The notes beneath the pieces are model-generated. The model saw only the letters and a list, made by a program, of their open reading frames with translations, did not search any database and was not told the origin of the DNA. DNA of 64,000 nt from Lentinula raphanica (Eukaryota > Basidiomycota > Agaricomycetes > Agaricales > Omphalotaceae): the NCBI GenBank assembly GCA_027919835.1, contig JANVFP010000015.1:620001-684000 (forward strand), given 5' to 3'. Shown here piece by piece: positions 1 to 13,174 of this stretch (its first letter is position 1; the number at the start of each line of letters is the position of its first letter). The translations under genes and the position numbers were made by a program.

Positions 1-569
1 CCTGCCAAAGGATTCTAATCCATTTGTAATCGACACAACTGTCCTGAAGCGACGGTTTCGTCAGATGCAGGCCGCTTGCCATCCGGATACATGGGCTTCC
101 AAAGGACAGGTTCGCATTCGTCTTCCTGCCAGACCTTCCCGCTTAATGTTTTTAGGATAAGCAAGACGCAGCTCAAGCTCTCTCCTCGGCCGTGAACCAC
201 GCGTACCAAACTCTGTTGCAACCCATGCCGCGTATCGAATACATACTCAGTACTAATGGCAGTCCAATGGAGGAAACCGACAAGCTTGAAGATGATGACT
301 TCCTAATGAACATAATGATGGCCCGTGAAGAGTTGGAGAATGCAGAGACAAGAGAAGAGGCGGAGTCGGTGATACAGGAGAACCAGGGTGGGTTCGATCG
401 CAAGCACAACTTATTGTCACTATTTGACGCCGTTCCAGCTTTGATAGACGATACGTTGTTAGAGATAGAGAGGTTGGTAGCACAACAAAGATGGCCAGAA
501 GCTAAACAAGCAGGAATACGGTTGAAATATTTAGATGGGATTCGGAAAGCAGCAATGGAGAAGCAATAG
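1..569 (+). CDS. JAC1: Mitochondrial J-protein co-chaperone of Fe-S cluster assembly, 5' partial
   Basis: The window opens inside the J domain: frame 2 reads through FRQMQAACHPDTW, which holds the HPD motif that stimulates Hsp70 ATPase. Exon 1 ends at 109 (phase 0). A 46-nt intron (110-155) joins to DKQDAAQALSSAVNHAYQTL, the end of the J domain. The rest (MEETDKLEDDDFLMNIMMAR onward) is the acidic, helical HscB C-terminal domain, which binds the scaffold protein Isu. The stop is at 567-569. In known systems Jac1/HscB works with a mitochondrial Hsp70 to release Fe-S clusters from Isu. The N-terminus, including any mitochondrial presequence, lies outside the window. The next gene follows on the same strand only 135 nt downstream. 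Confidence 0.88.
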
Positions 570-704
570 AAATTTGCTTAGTAATCCAAATTATAGTAGA
601 CTTTAGTGAACTGCGATTTTTTCTTTCAGCCAGTCAAGTACGTTTGGAGTATTGACTCTGGGGGGCTCCAATTCTCCAACAAAACCCAGTCTAGTCATCT
701 CCTT

Positions 705-3700
705 ATGCGCCTTGCTCCATTCCTTCGACACAGGCCCCGCCTTCTCATGCAATTAGACCTTACTAGAACAGCATATGCTTCATCCCCTCTCAAACGTCCT
801 TCAGACCAAGCTGCTTTCGCTACCGCAGCCACAAAATTCGCCAGAACCGCAAAAATTGACCATAAGCACCACGTGGAACCTCGCCTTGTTTCTCCTTCTT
901 TCGACTTTCAAGAAATGCCTCAGTCACGATCCAAAGTATCCAACCAGTCTTCCAGCCAGCAGCCCAAACAAAAGCAAAAACAGAAGCAAAAGGAGAAAGA
1001 TAGGTCCAACAAGCCTGTCATTGTCACCAATGTTTCCAAGCGCGATGTGCTGCTCGTTCATGATGTTCAGGATCGTGCTGCACTCGACAAAAAATACTCC
1101 GATATCCTTCCTACCATAGAACCCAAACACGTCGCGGATCCGATGTCTATCCCAAACAATATCTCCATTAATCTCACCGGTCTGCCCATGAACTACCGTG
1201 TTACGAGAATACGGGATCGACAATCTCACAGAGCAAAGATGAAGGACCTGTTTAGGTGAGTCCTATCTGCAACACTCGAGATACATCCGTCCTCACTCTC
1301 TCGACCAGATCTGAAGCTTCCATTCCTACAGATCCGCCTGTAATTGGTGTCGGAGATGGTCCCTCGGAAACGGAAGCCCGAAAAGTCGCCACTCTGGCTT
1401 TGTTATGTGAACTTCAGCAACGCAAGATGGTGTGTGTGTGTTCGTACATGTCCAAACATCCTCGCACTGACGTTCAAATAGTTGTATCCTTCAAAAGCCG
1501 ACAAGAAAAGCACAGAGCTCAAGGTCACCCTTACCGACGGCGCTTCGATAGAATACGAAGAAGCAAGGAATTTCATGGACTATTACTGCCATCGCTATCA
1601 CTTTGCTCCTCCTGAAATGACATACACCAATGTCGGCTCTGACTGGGAAACCGTAATGGCTGTTGACGGTCGAAAGATCGGTATGGGCATTGCTACATCC
1701 AAAAAGTTGTCCATGCAACGATGTTATCTCGACGTCGTGCAGTACCTCGAACGATGTGATCCTGAACTTTGGAAGGATTTCAAAAACAGAGCTGCTATTG
1801 GACATATTCAACGAGTCACCCTGCATCTTACTCACGACCTGAAGTCTCGAGTCCGGGATCTCATCGTCGACCTTAGGTCTAGTGACCTTTACAAAAACCG
1901 ACCTGCCCTTGCCCAGGGTACTATAACGGACACCTCGAATGAGATGGGAACGCGCTACCGTGTCCCGAATCGTTTCGTTCTGGCTGAGAAATCTCGAGAA
2001 CTCTCGCAGCGCCAGAAGAAGTATAACGAAGATCCTTTACTGGAGAGAATGCGCACCACTCGTGCGGCTCTTCCAGTCTACTCTCGTTCGAACGAGATCC
2101 TGTCCGCTATCGAAGCCAACGATGTCACCATTCTTATGGCTGCTACTGGTTCAGGCAAAACAACACAAGTCCCACAACTGCTCTTGGATTCTTTCATCGA
2201 GAAGGGCTCAGGCGCGGAATGTAATATCCTCTGTACACAACCTCGGCGACTGGCTGCGCTCAGTGTTGCACACCGTGTCGCCAATGAGCGAGGAGAGCAG
2301 CTAGGACGATCTGTCGGTTACGTCGTCCGGTTTGAAGCCAAGCCGCCTGAACCGAATGGTTCAATTAACTTTTGCACTATCGGTATCTTTTTGAAGATGT
2401 TGCAGACTGCATTAACAGAAGGGCGTGGGGAATTGGATTCGGTCACACACATCGTTGTGGATGAGGTGCATGAACGAGATGTCGATACAGATCTTCTGCT
2501 CGTTGTTCTGAAGCGCTTGATGGACGATAGGAAAGCGCGGAATAAACCGTTGAAGATCATCCTGATGAGTGCTACCATCGACCCTACGCTCTTCCAGAAT
2601 TACTTTCCAGATGATAGAAATATGCCCGCTCCAGTTGTTGAAGTACCCGGACGTACATTCCCGGTGCAGAGACATTACTTGGAGGATTTCTTCAGGAGAG
2701 TTAGTAGCGGTTCAATGGAATGGATATTCAACGAAGACAGTGTTGTCAAGTACGCTATCCGGGAGCTTGGAGTCCAAGCATTACCTCCGTCCGTTTCGAC
2801 TCAGAAATTCGACCTTGCTCGAATTAACACAGAATCGGAAAGTGATATCGAAATTCCCTACCCTCTCATTGCCGCCACTATCGCCCATGTACTTGAAAAC
2901 TCGGACTCAGGCCATGTTCTGACATTCTTGGCTGGATGGGACGACATTAGTGCCGTGCAAAAGATATTGCTGAATCCACCTGGTCCCTTACCTATCGACT
3001 TTAACAGTCCCAAATATTCCATCCATCTTCTTCACTCGAGTGTCCCTCTCGCCGAACAACAGGTCATCTTCGACCCTCCGCCAGAAGGTGTGCGTCGAAT
3101 CATCCTTGCTACGAATATCGCCGAAACATCCGTCACAATCCCTGACGTCGTCTACGTCGTTGACTCTGCAAGGTTGAAGGAGCAGCGATTTGATCCAGAG
3201 AAACACATCTCATCCTTGGTGTCTGCTTGGGTTGGCTCTTCGAACTTGAATCAACGTGCAGGTCGTGCCGGAAGACATCGGCCCGGAGAATATTACGGTG
3301 TGCTCAGTCGAAAGCATGCCGAGAGTTTACAGCCGTATCAAACGGTTGAGATGAGTCGCGTCGATCTCAGCAACGTTGTCATGCACATCAAGGCGCTCAA
3401 TTTCCCTGGTATGAGTGTAGAGGAAGTGCTGGAAGCCACTATTGAACCTCCACAGTCTGAGCGGGTCGCAGCTGCTATGAAGACGTTGCAGATGGTGGGG
3501 GCCATCGATGATCATAAAAATTTGACTTCGCTTGGTCGTGTGCTTCTACAGATCCCTGTAGATGTGCAAGTTGGACGTCTGGTGTTGCTGGGTAGTTTCT
3601 TCCGCTGTCTTGACCAGGCTCTTACTCTCGCCGCTCTTCTCACCAACCGGGACCCTTTCCTATCTCCGATGCACATGAAAGAGGCAGCCGCAGCAGCGAA

Positions 3701-4814
3701 GAATAAGTGGTGTCCCCCTGGAATCAAATCGGATCCGCTGACTGCTCTCAGAGCTTTCAACGCCTGGGACGAACTTCAGTCCCAACGGCAGTATCAGAGC
3801 GCGAACCGATTCACTGTTGAAAACTTCCTCTCAAAGCCCACTCTGCTGTTGATACAGAAACTGAAGACACACCTTCTGCAGTCTCTCTATTCAGCTGGTG
3901 TCATAGACATCTCTGCCGGTGGTGGTCTTGGTGACAGGTCTAGATACGAGATACCACCCGAGTTAAATCAAAACGGCGATTCAATGAGTTTACTCGCGTC
4001 GTTGATCAGTATATCGTGCCAACCCAAGTTCGCCGTTCGAGCAAGTGAAAAGATATGGCGCACACAAACTGAAAGGGTGAGTTTGCATTTCAACCAGTAC
4101 TCTCTGTCCTGATGTACACTTTTCTGATAGGCAACTATGATACATCCTTCGAGCGTCAATCATCCCAAGCATTTAGAAGGCATTCAAGACTTCTCGAGAC
4201 AGATTGTTGCCTTCGTTGAAAAAAGGAGGAACGTTTCAGCTGGAAACACCTCTTCAACTTTCCTTGTCGGTACAACACGAGTAGAGCCTCTGCTGTTTGT
4301 CCTGTTCGGTGCACACAGAGTAGAGAAAGACGAGCAAGGACTCATGCTCGACGGTTGGATCAATCTTATAGGCAATCTCGATACTCTCGACGATGTCTAT
4401 GACGTTCGCAAGTATCTAGACAGCTGTATGTCAAGGGTGTTTGAAGGTATCGTGATGGGTAGACGGAAACACAGGAATTTGAAGGTGCTTCCAAGAGAGG
4501 AAGATGCGGTTTTAGAATCAGGAGATGACGAAATGGATGCCACCAGAGACTACTCTCTGTCACCAACCGAAGTCAAAGAGCTAGATCTGCTCAGTCGCGA
4601 CGTCGTCAATATACTCAATCAATACAGCTCTGAACGAGGCGTTGACTCAGTTCCAGGAACGAGAGCGGGAACTCCATCAACGAGATTTGGAACATCTAGG
4701 TTTTCCGGTGGCTATCCTGGCTCAGGCTATAACACACCTTTTGGACATTCGCATTCTCCGTTCAACTCAAGAGCTAGCACACCGACAGGACGACCCTGGA
4801 GGAGACTGCAGTAG
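705..4814 (+). CDS. DExH-box RNA helicase (DHX9/DHX36/DHX30-like), probably mitochondrial
   Basis: Four exons join in frame through introns 1256-1308, 1430-1481 and 4077-4130 to give about 1,316 residues. Motif I is ATGSGKTTQ, motif II DEVHERDVDTD, motif III SAT and motif VI QRAGRAGR, followed by the winged-helix/HA2 region and an OB-fold-like C-terminus. Such enzymes unwind or remodel RNA 3'-5'. The chosen ATG at 705 gives MRLAPFLRHRPRLLMQLDLT, rich in Arg and Leu and without acids until residue 17, so it looks like a mitochondrial presequence. Upstream in-frame sequence lacks an ATG. A Lys/Gln-rich low-complexity stretch (KQKQKQKQKEK) follows near residue 90. The C-terminal tail is Ser/Gly/Thr-rich with RFGTSRF- and PGSGYNTPF-like pieces. 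Helicase identity is firm; the mitochondrial location and exact subfamily are inferred. Confidence 0.88.
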
Positions 4815-5102
4815 ACACGATACTACATACTACAACTACATACAATCTGCTTATAATGACTTTTGGTTAATCTACCTGTCCTGTATATTGCTCATTATGC
4901 TCACGAAATACAACAAAATCCACTCTTGCAATACTCTAAGTACATCTTCCACAGAATCTGCAGTTAGTAGTGCACGTGAAGAATGTCAAAGCGAGTGAAT
5001 AGAGTATTTACTACCGCTGTAATCAGCACTACTAGTACATGCTTATGTGCTTATTCCCCTACCTTGACCATCTGTCTTTACGCTCTCTACTGATCATCCA
5101 AA

Positions 5103-8100
5103 ATGGCGACTACAATGCGTGGGTTGACGCAGGCAAGCACTACCGTAAAACACAAACTCGAGTCGAAGAAACTGACTGCCTGTGGGTAGTTCATCGCGGA
5201 CATTCGAGGCGCCAGAGTCCGCGAGCTAGAGGAGAAGAGAATAAATAAGGAGATGGCGAACATTCGCAAGAAGTTCAAAGGTATGTTTCTGGACAATATA
5301 AGTAGGATCGACGTTGATGAATCTTTCAGACGGTAATTTGGACGGATACCAAAAGAAAAAGTGCGCTCTCCCCCCTTCTTTTGGCCCCGACTAAACTCTG
5401 TCTGCCTTAGATATGTGGCCAAAATCATATTCACATATATTCTCGGTTACAAAGTCGACGTTGGACATATGGAAGCGGTTAATCTCATCTCAAGTCCGAA
5501 GTATAGCGAGAAACAAATTGCAAGCTCTCTTTCCTGCTTCTGGCTTTCCCCAGCTGAAATGGAACACAGGGCTATCTAGCTGTTACGCTGCTCATGCACG
5601 AAAACTCAGATTTCTTACGATTGGTGGTCAACTCAATACGAAAAGACTTGCATGGAAACAATGAGATCGACAATTGTCTTGCGTTACATGCTATTGCCAA
5701 CGTTGGAGGTAGTGAGATGGCCGAAGCCTTGGCAGAGGATGTGCATCGACTTCTCATTTCTCCGTGAGTGATGCTCCATATGTGAACTGTATCCCTTAAC
5801 TTACGGCCTACACTGTAGGACATCAGAAAGCTTCGTGAAAAAGAAAGCTGCTCTCACGTTGCTTAGGCTGTATCGCAAACACCCTGATGTGATTCCCGCC
5901 GCTGAATGGGCTCTTCGAATAATCTCTCTCATGGATGATGAGGATCTTGTAAGTATCTCGGACACCAGTGTATGATCATAAATCAATAGACACTTCCAGG
6001 GAGTCGTCATTTGCGTCACAAGTCTTGTCATGGCTCTTGCTCAAGATAACTTGGACGCGTATTCTGTGTCCTACACAAAAGCGGTAGACCGGCTCAATCG
6101 TGTGAGTAACTCGTTCTCAAGGAGAGAATACTCACTGAATCGGACAGTAGCTCGTCATCGAACACGAATATTCTGCTACATATGCATACTATAGGGTACC
6201 TTCACCGTGGTTGCAAGTAAAGCTTCTCCGTTTACTGCAGTACTACCCCCCGTCAGGTATGAGTCAGTGTATGTGTCATCCTTCACGGTTTTGACGTTTA
6301 TATGTGGCAGAGGACCCTGCTATTCGTTCGGTGCTCCACCAGGTCCTACAAACCATCATGAATAATAGCGCAGAGCCTTCCCGGAATGTTCAGCACAACA
6401 ATGCCCAACACGCAGTCTTATTTGAGGCAATAGGTCTGGCTATTCATCTTGACACCAATTCGCCCCTAGTAAGCACTGCAGCCGTGCTGCTGGCACGGTT
6501 CATATCTTCAAGAGAGACAAATGTTCGATACCTCGGCCTTGATACCATGGCCCACTTAGCAGCTCGCGCAGAGTCTCTCGAGCCGGTCAAGAAGCATCAA
6601 AGTACTATCATTCTCTCGCTCAGAGACAAAGATATCTCAGTTCGTCGACGAGCTCTCGATCTCTTGTACAGCATGTGCGACGTCGACAATTCAGAATTGA
6701 TAGTTGGGGAGCTTCTTCGGTATCTCAGGGTTGCTGACTATGCATTACGAGAGGAGATGGTGCTAAAGATTGCAATATTGACTGAGAAGTATGCCACATC
6801 GTACAAGTGGTATGTCGACACCATTCTACAGTTGATCAGTGCTGCGGGAGACCATGTCGGGGATGAGGTTTGGTATCGAGTTGTTCAAATTGTTACCAAC
6901 ACAGAAGACCTACAAGAGTATGCTGCTAAAGTCGTCTTTGAGCATTTGAAAGCACCTACGGCACACGAAAGTCTGGTCAAAGTTGGTGGTAAGATAGACT
7001 GGGTCTGAAAGGAACAGGAGACTAACAAAATTCGCAGGTTATATCTTGGGCGAGTACGGGCACCTGATTGCCAATGAACCAGGTTATAGTCCACTTGAAC
7101 AATTCCACATCCTCCATTCAAAATCCCAGTTTTGTATGGCCGCCACTCGTTCCTTGTTACTTTCAACGTATATCAAGTGGGTCAACGTTTTCCCTGAAAT
7201 CAAACCCCAGCTTGTCCTCATTTTTGAACGGTACCGACATGTCCTGGATTCGGAGCTTCAGCAACGCGCTTGCGAGTTTTATGCCTTAGCCCAGCGGCCG
7301 GAAGAGGATGAACTTCTACAAAACGTGTGCGAAGAAATGCCGCCTTTCCCGCCTCGATCCAGTGCGCTTCTCAGTCGTTTGAACAAGAAACAAGGCGACA
7401 CTGAGGACAAACGGACTTGGATCCATGGCGGGAAAGATGCCAATACGGACCGAGAACTGACACGGCGAAAAACCCTCAATCAAACTAACGGATCTGCTAC
7501 TTCTGCGACTAATGCACCCTCGACTCAAGATGTCATGGGGTCGTTAGCTGGGCTTGATCTAGGGACTGTGGATGGGACTACTTCCCGTGAACAACCCAAC
7601 CTGGCTGTCGGACCCAACATCGACCGTTGGTACGAAAAGCTGACGTTCAGTTCGGAGGGTGTCTTGTTTGAAGATGTCCAGATACAGATTGGCATAAAAT
7701 CGAGATATCAAGGTCATGTTGGACAGCTGGCCATATACATAGGTAACAAAGTGCCAACACCCTTGACCTCCTTCATCACGGCGGTACACGTTGAGGATCC
7801 AGAGGCACTTTCCGTTACCTTCGCAAAGATTCCTCCGAACGTGATCGCACCCCGTACACAGACCCAACAACTCCTTCACGTCGAATGCAAGAAGGCATTT
7901 TCTACACCCCCGATTCTCACCGTGTCTTTCCTGGCTGGTTCTCATCAGACAACTTCGATACGACTGCCGATTGTCCTAACCAAATTCTTGGAGCATGTGA
8001 AACTTGGGCAAGCTGATTTTTTCGAACGATGGAAGCTGATTGGTGGTGCTCCTCGAGAATCCCAATCGATATTCCCCATCTCATTAAACAGCGCTGGCCA

Positions 8101-8403
8101 ACTTGACCTGCCTAAATATCGTCAGGTCATCGCGGGTCACAGATTCAACCTTCTGGAAGATATTGAACCCAATCCAAATAACTTGGTCGGCGCCGGTGTT
8201 TTGCACACGTCCGTGGAGGGCAAGGTTGGATGTTTGTTGCGGTTAGAGCCAAATAAGGAAGCGAAGGTATGCTCTGGAATTATCGGTCTTACCTTTCTCT
8301 GACCATGCGACAGCTCTGTCGGCTGACAATCCGAAGTACATCTGAAGATGTGGCAAAGGAGGCTCAACAGCTCCTGCAGAAATCGTTACAAGCTGATACA
8401 TGA
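5103..8403 (+). CDS. AP-2 complex subunit alpha (alpha-adaptin)
   Basis: The start [10 protein letters not shown] followed by [20 protein letters not shown] is the typical alpha-adaptin N-terminus. The trunk continues through [36 protein letters not shown] and [15 protein letters not shown] hinge with [15 protein letters not shown] follows, then the C-terminal appendage ending [10 protein letters not shown] at 8403. About ten short introns are needed; two use GC donors (5133-5189 and 5520-5569). The last intron (about 8267-8311) joins NKEAK to [15 protein letters not shown]-2 selects cargo and recruits clathrin at the plasma membrane, with alpha contacting PtdIns(4,5)P2 and accessory proteins. 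Length (about 940 residues) matches the family. The gene is convergent with the RasGAP gene, whose stop is only 92 nt away. Confidence 0.93.
5133..5189 (+). other. GC-AG intron 1 of alpha-adaptin
   Basis: The conserved N-terminus reads LTQ|FIADI only if the intron begins CAG|GCAAGC and ends GGGTAG. There is no GT donor that keeps the frame. GCAAG is the usual strong consensus of GC-type donors. Confidence 0.85.
5520..5569 (+). other. GC-AG intron within alpha-adaptin trunk
   Basis: The family sequence [12 protein letters not shown] requires ATT|GCAAGC as donor and ACACAG|GGC as acceptor (50 nt, phase 0). This is the second GC donor in the same gene. Confidence 0.85.
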
Positions 8404-8494
8404 ATGCGACAGATAATTATGATACTAAATATATATTTAATGTGTATACCCTAGTCCTTGGAAGCATGTGTACAATGTCATATCATTTACAGTG

Positions 8495-11400
8495 CTACCG
8501 CCGCCAAATTCCGCGCAATAATCCTCTCTTGCGTTTGGGATCGTCGATATCAATGGATGACGATGTGCTCACCATTATGGAAGATGATGATGGTGCATCC
8601 CGCAAGAAGCGAGAAGCGATAGAATCTGTAGAACTCGATTTGAAGTGAAGAAGTTTGTTTCGCGGTTGAAACGTCGTTGACGAGGAGGGACTACTAGGTG
8701 GAACATCGAGAGTGATTGTAGATTCGGTGATGAGTCGAGTTCGACTATTCTCAGCGTCGGGTGCAGTAGTTGGCCGACCTGCGCGATTAGAGGGAGAAGG
8801 AGGCGGGTTAGGTGAGGGAGGTTGAGGTGAAGCGGAAGCAGTAGTAGACGGATAGGGATATGAGTGATGTCGCCGTTGCTGATGCGCAGATAATTGGGCA
8901 GCCAGCTGACTGACTCGGAGTAGAGCTTTTTCTTCTACCTCGAAGCAACGAGCGCAGAATTCATGCAGTTCTCTGTCTTCGGCGCTTGGATTATTCCCTG
9001 TGAAGTAGGCTTGCGAGTGCCGTATGACAGCTGATGTTACGATGGCAAGCTGCCTTGGGACATCTAGGTTACTATGTGGAAGGAGGGGTATAGACTCCCT
9101 TTGAAGTACGGGCATACTGGAAGTTCTCTGTTTGAGGGCACTGATCACGGTAGATCGTTCGTGCAACTCAACCAGTTCCTGCGTCCGAGTGTCCTTCGGG
9201 GTAGAAACTACATCTATATATTCGACCATTGCTTGGGTGTTTTCTGTTAAAAAACCTTTCATTCCTCGCATGAACTCTTCTTTTTGAACACTCTAAAAGG
9301 CTTATCAGTTTTTAGTAGCTAACAAATAGGAATTGATTTACGGTGTTGAGGTTGGCCAGACTTTGTATGACCTTCGCGATCAGCGTTAGGCTTCGCTGTA
9401 CGGGCGGGCTCGGCAGACCTGTAGAATGAATTCAGCTGCAGCCAGCACTGGAAGCACTGGGACATTATACCCGGATGTAAATGAAACAAGTGTGGATTTA
9501 ATATTGCCGGAACAATGAAACGCAAGAAACAGAAAGCAGAAACACCCTGCCATCTTAGATCGCGTTTCTCTTGGTAGGCATTGTTTCCGTTGTTGGGAAA
9601 TCGGTCTTCGACAAGTTGGCGAATCGTGGAGAAAAGTCGTCGCATTTCTCTATCGGACAGTTAGCACTGAACCACGGTGTCTAGACCAGAATGAAACGCA
9701 CGGAGGACATTCCTCCCGAACGGAATTGATCTGTTTCCAGAACTCCTGGCACCAGTTGACTAGTAACTCCAAGCCTTTCTCTGCTTCCTTTGCGCCTTTC
9801 GGTGTGCGCATTGGATCGACCTCAATGGCAACTTTTTCTGTGATCAGACGCTTGATGACTGGACCGACGCTGGCTTCGAGAAAGGCTTTGCCATAATATT
9901 TCATACATAGTTCCATGACTTTGGTGAGAATAGTATTGCCTCTGAACAGCGTGGTATGCGCTAGATTGGAAGTGAAAAGATATCAGGGAGAGCAGTAGTC
10001 TTTGTTGCTCGACTTACATGATTGTGAACCATCAACTTCCCTGTTGGCTAGCTCTTGTACTTGATCTATGGCTGTACCGTCTGCTATCGAGATAGCCAGC
10101 ATTTGCCAACCAAGTGTTTTGACCTTCAGCTTCGTCTCGAAATCTGCCATCCAGTCTAGGAAATTTCGTGTGCGGAGGGTCTGACGGAATAGACTGGTTA
10201 TGTACGTGTACGATAGGTAGTGGAAGAAAGGCACCTTCAGAAGCTTGTGGTAAGCATTGTACGGCAGTATGATCTCTCTAGAAGCTCGTCAGATGCTGTA
10301 TTCGACACACTACGACATACATACTCGTCCACTCGAATTTTCATCCGTATCTCTCCGACTTGAAGATCATTTGCAATGAAGCCACTCTGTAGTACTGGGA
10401 ACCAACCTTCGACAGCTTCCCCACGTCGAAAATTGGTCAAAGGTATCCGCACAGTTCCCAGTACCGAAGGCTTGAATAATTTCTTCTCTCCCAATACCCG
10501 GATCTCGAGGGTTTCGAAAGGTGGCAAATCAGATAGACAAAAGATCTCATGCCACTGGGGCGAACCGATCCCTTTCTTGACAGTCGTCTGTGCACATAAC
10601 GTCTCGTTGAGCAAAATCTCACAACGCACATCAAGATCGACAGGATCCGGTTCCGAGGCGGAATCGTTGCCGTCTTCGTCGAGAATTTCGAAAGGTTTGC
10701 TGTTCCCGAGATTACGACCCTGGATGACGTTCAAGTCGACCTGGCGCCACATTCGATACGAGCCACCTTCGGCAGAAACGAACCTGCGACCGTATATCTC
10801 TGGAAGCGCATAGGAACGCAAGAGAGCGAGCCAGGTGTTGCATGCATTGACAGAGTTGAACTGTAAGTAGATGGTGTCTTCAAGGTTCGGAAAAAGGGCC
10901 CAATGTTTTCCACTGGTGTGTGTCTGTCAGATTAGAAGGTCAGGAAGAGAAAGATCGTAATGGACACGTACGCAGCGCGGTGTATTGCTAGGCAGTTCTT
11001 GCGAAAGGTTAGGGAAGAAGATGACTCCCGTATATCGAACTGATTCAGAAGATGGATAGGTATAGTACACCACATGAGAGATTCCTGGACGAAGAGCCTG
11101 TCTGTCAGAGGACGAGTATTTGCGTGGAACGATGAGAACGCACGTCGAGGTATATGTTCAGTAGACACCTTTCACCCTGATCTGACAGTTTACAAGTTGC
11201 TGTTCTCCAATGCCCTTCGCCTGGAGAACCTTTCGTACCAGAAAGCCAGCTGGTTTTCTCTGTGCGCGTTCGTAAGCCCAAGAACTTTATCACTTCATCC
11301 CGACGAAGGAACCTTTAAGCTTCTTATCGTCCACGTTCCCATTAAGCTGTTTTACAGACTCTCTTTTATCTCCCTTCTTTCGTGGATTGATAGTCTGTAG

Positions 11401-11548
11401 AACGTGATTAGTTCTAACTAGTCATTGAAGACAGCTCAAGATCGACCTTCCGCAGAGCTACGGCAGCAGTAGCAGATATATAGAGCTCTGCACACACAAT
11501 GTACTCCTTCCCTTCGCTAGTCTGTTCGAATTCACCCCAGGATTCCAT
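8495..11548 (-). CDS. BUD2: PH-C2-RasGAP protein, BUD2/CLA2-like GTPase activator
   Basis: Exons chain from MESWGEFEQTSEGKEY (ATG at 11548) to a stop at 8495, giving roughly 850 residues. A split PH domain begins TSWLSGTKGSPGEGHWRTAT and ends YLQFNSVNACNTWLALLRSY. A C2 domain follows (VDLDVRCEILLNETLCAQT to NFRRGEAVEGWFPVLQ). The RasGAP domain shows the arginine-finger region TTLFRGNTILTKVMELCMKY and the FLRFIVPAILNP helix. The C-terminus is Ser/Pro-rich and ends DPKRKRGLLRGIWRR, a basic tail that might aid membrane binding. RasGAPs speed GTP hydrolysis by Ras-family proteins; Bud2 acts on Rsr1 in polarity. The PH-C2-GAP order supports BUD2 over IRA-type GAPs, but substrate choice is inferred. 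The 5' exons were assembled by hand and are less certain than the GAP core. Confidence 0.8.
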
Positions 11549-11996
11549 TTGGACGTAAGAAAAGCAGAATGAGAAAAGAAAGACAAGTAAATCGAAACAG
11601 TCTGTATATCAGCGGCGAGATTCACACCACAACTTAGGTGTAAAGCTTCTAGATTGAGGAAAGAACAGTGATCAGACGGGAACAAGAGAAAAAAGGTGTA
11701 CAAGAGCTGAGACACATAGAAGAGCGTGGGCTGAATACAATCATTCAAGAGACAGCCGACGGGCGTCTTGTGTGGCGTCCTTCTCCCCAATCCCAACAAG
11801 TTTTACATCTCCAACTCTAAGGGTATTATTGACAACAGTATTATATAGGGCAAGAATATTGGAATTTTGGTTTGCGTGAAGTTCCGAACGTCTCTTGTCT
11901 AAACCTGACCTGACCATCCCTTTTTCATCATCGCTTACTCTGCTTTCACACTGAGTAGATTCATCAGCGCCCAAAGAAGGATCGAACAGGCATTAC
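11549..11996. other. Intergenic region between RasGAP and elongase genes
   Basis: This 448-nt stretch holds the promoter of the minus-strand RasGAP gene and the 3' flank of the elongase gene. Open frames here are short and unsplicable. I see no conserved gene, RNA or repeat. Confidence 0.6.
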
Positions 11997-13174
11997 TCAC
12001 GCTTTTCCGTTTGCGTGTCCATTGGTGGCTTTTGATCCTTTGGCCGGCTTCTTATAGGTCTGGATGTAAAAGTTGATGAAGAGTCCGAGGTAGCTACTGA
12101 GAAGACCGCAACCGAAGAGGGCAGCAGACTCTGAACCGGCACAATCACCGACATGTGGCAGCTGAGGTTGATATCTGAACGCGAAATGTTGCCAAGCTGT
12201 TGAAGAAGTTGGTTCAGAGACAAAAGACGCGTCGAATGTGAGCTGGAACGTACTGCCAAAGTACACGACGAACAAATCGATTATGAATTGTACAATTTGC
12301 ATTGAGGTCAAGTATTTCTTCCACTGAAACGAACTGTGAGCGTGCTGCAAGAGAAGCTAGATGCAGTATGACATACCCAGATTCGTTTTCCTCCCGCAGT
12401 GGCGTAATAATAGTAGTCTATGCTCAACATGAGTGACTGTGGAGACGTAGAACCAGTCAAAGGCATACTCACACATTAGAACGTGCACAGTCAAGTTAAG
12501 AGTAATGACAGTCCAGGACTGGACAATAAAAGTTTGTCAGAACGCTGACGTGAAATGCGCGTTGGAAGGACTTACGATACTGGTTTTGCCTCCTAGTTGA
12601 GAGTAGCAGAGCAGAGCAGTCGCAGAGTGATGGAAGACGTGTAGGAAAGCTAGTTCTAACATGAGTCTCGTTGTCCGAAGAGTATGTGCTGGCGGGGTAT
12701 ATTCACCAAGCGGTTTCTTCTTGTACGCCAAAAACACGGTGTCCAACAGTTCGAGGTACTTGAAGTAATAGTTGATCATATAGTAAAACTCCATTCTCTA
12801 CAACGATGCGTCAGTAATAGCCAGTGGACACGAAGATAACATCTTACCGGGGTCCATGCTTCAGTCGCGCAAATGCCGAAATAGATGCCATTTTTCCAAA
12901 CAATAGGAAGGATTTCCTCCAGCATAAGAATGAGCAGTAGAAGACTTCCCGAGCTCAATATGACATTATGGGCTTGAAAGAGCGTGTTGAGTTTCTGGGG
13001 TTGTCGGTTTTTCTTGTAAGCCTGAATTCCGAAAATTATGACCAGGTAGGAAACTAAAGTCGTGATGACCTCGGTGTTGGTCGAGAGAGGCGTTTTTCCG
13101 GGTATATAAGAGACAAGATGAGGTGGAAGTGTGATAGGTATGACGGACGAGAGGAAGTCAGCGAGTGGGGCCAT
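11997..13174 (-). CDS. ELO-family very-long-chain fatty acid elongase (3-ketoacyl-CoA synthase)
   Basis: The start [20 protein letters not shown] is followed by several hydrophobic segments ([38 protein letters not shown]). Then come the ELO signatures: [20 protein letters not shown], the histidine box [12 protein letters not shown] and a [13 protein letters not shown] segment split across introns. The C-terminus is basic ([17 protein letters not shown]). ELO enzymes are multi-pass ER proteins that condense malonyl-CoA with acyl-CoA; HxxHH supplies catalytic residues. Products feed sphingolipids and storage lipids. About five introns are needed. Whether it matches yeast ELO1, ELO2 or ELO3 cannot be decided from sequence alone. 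Confidence 0.92.
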
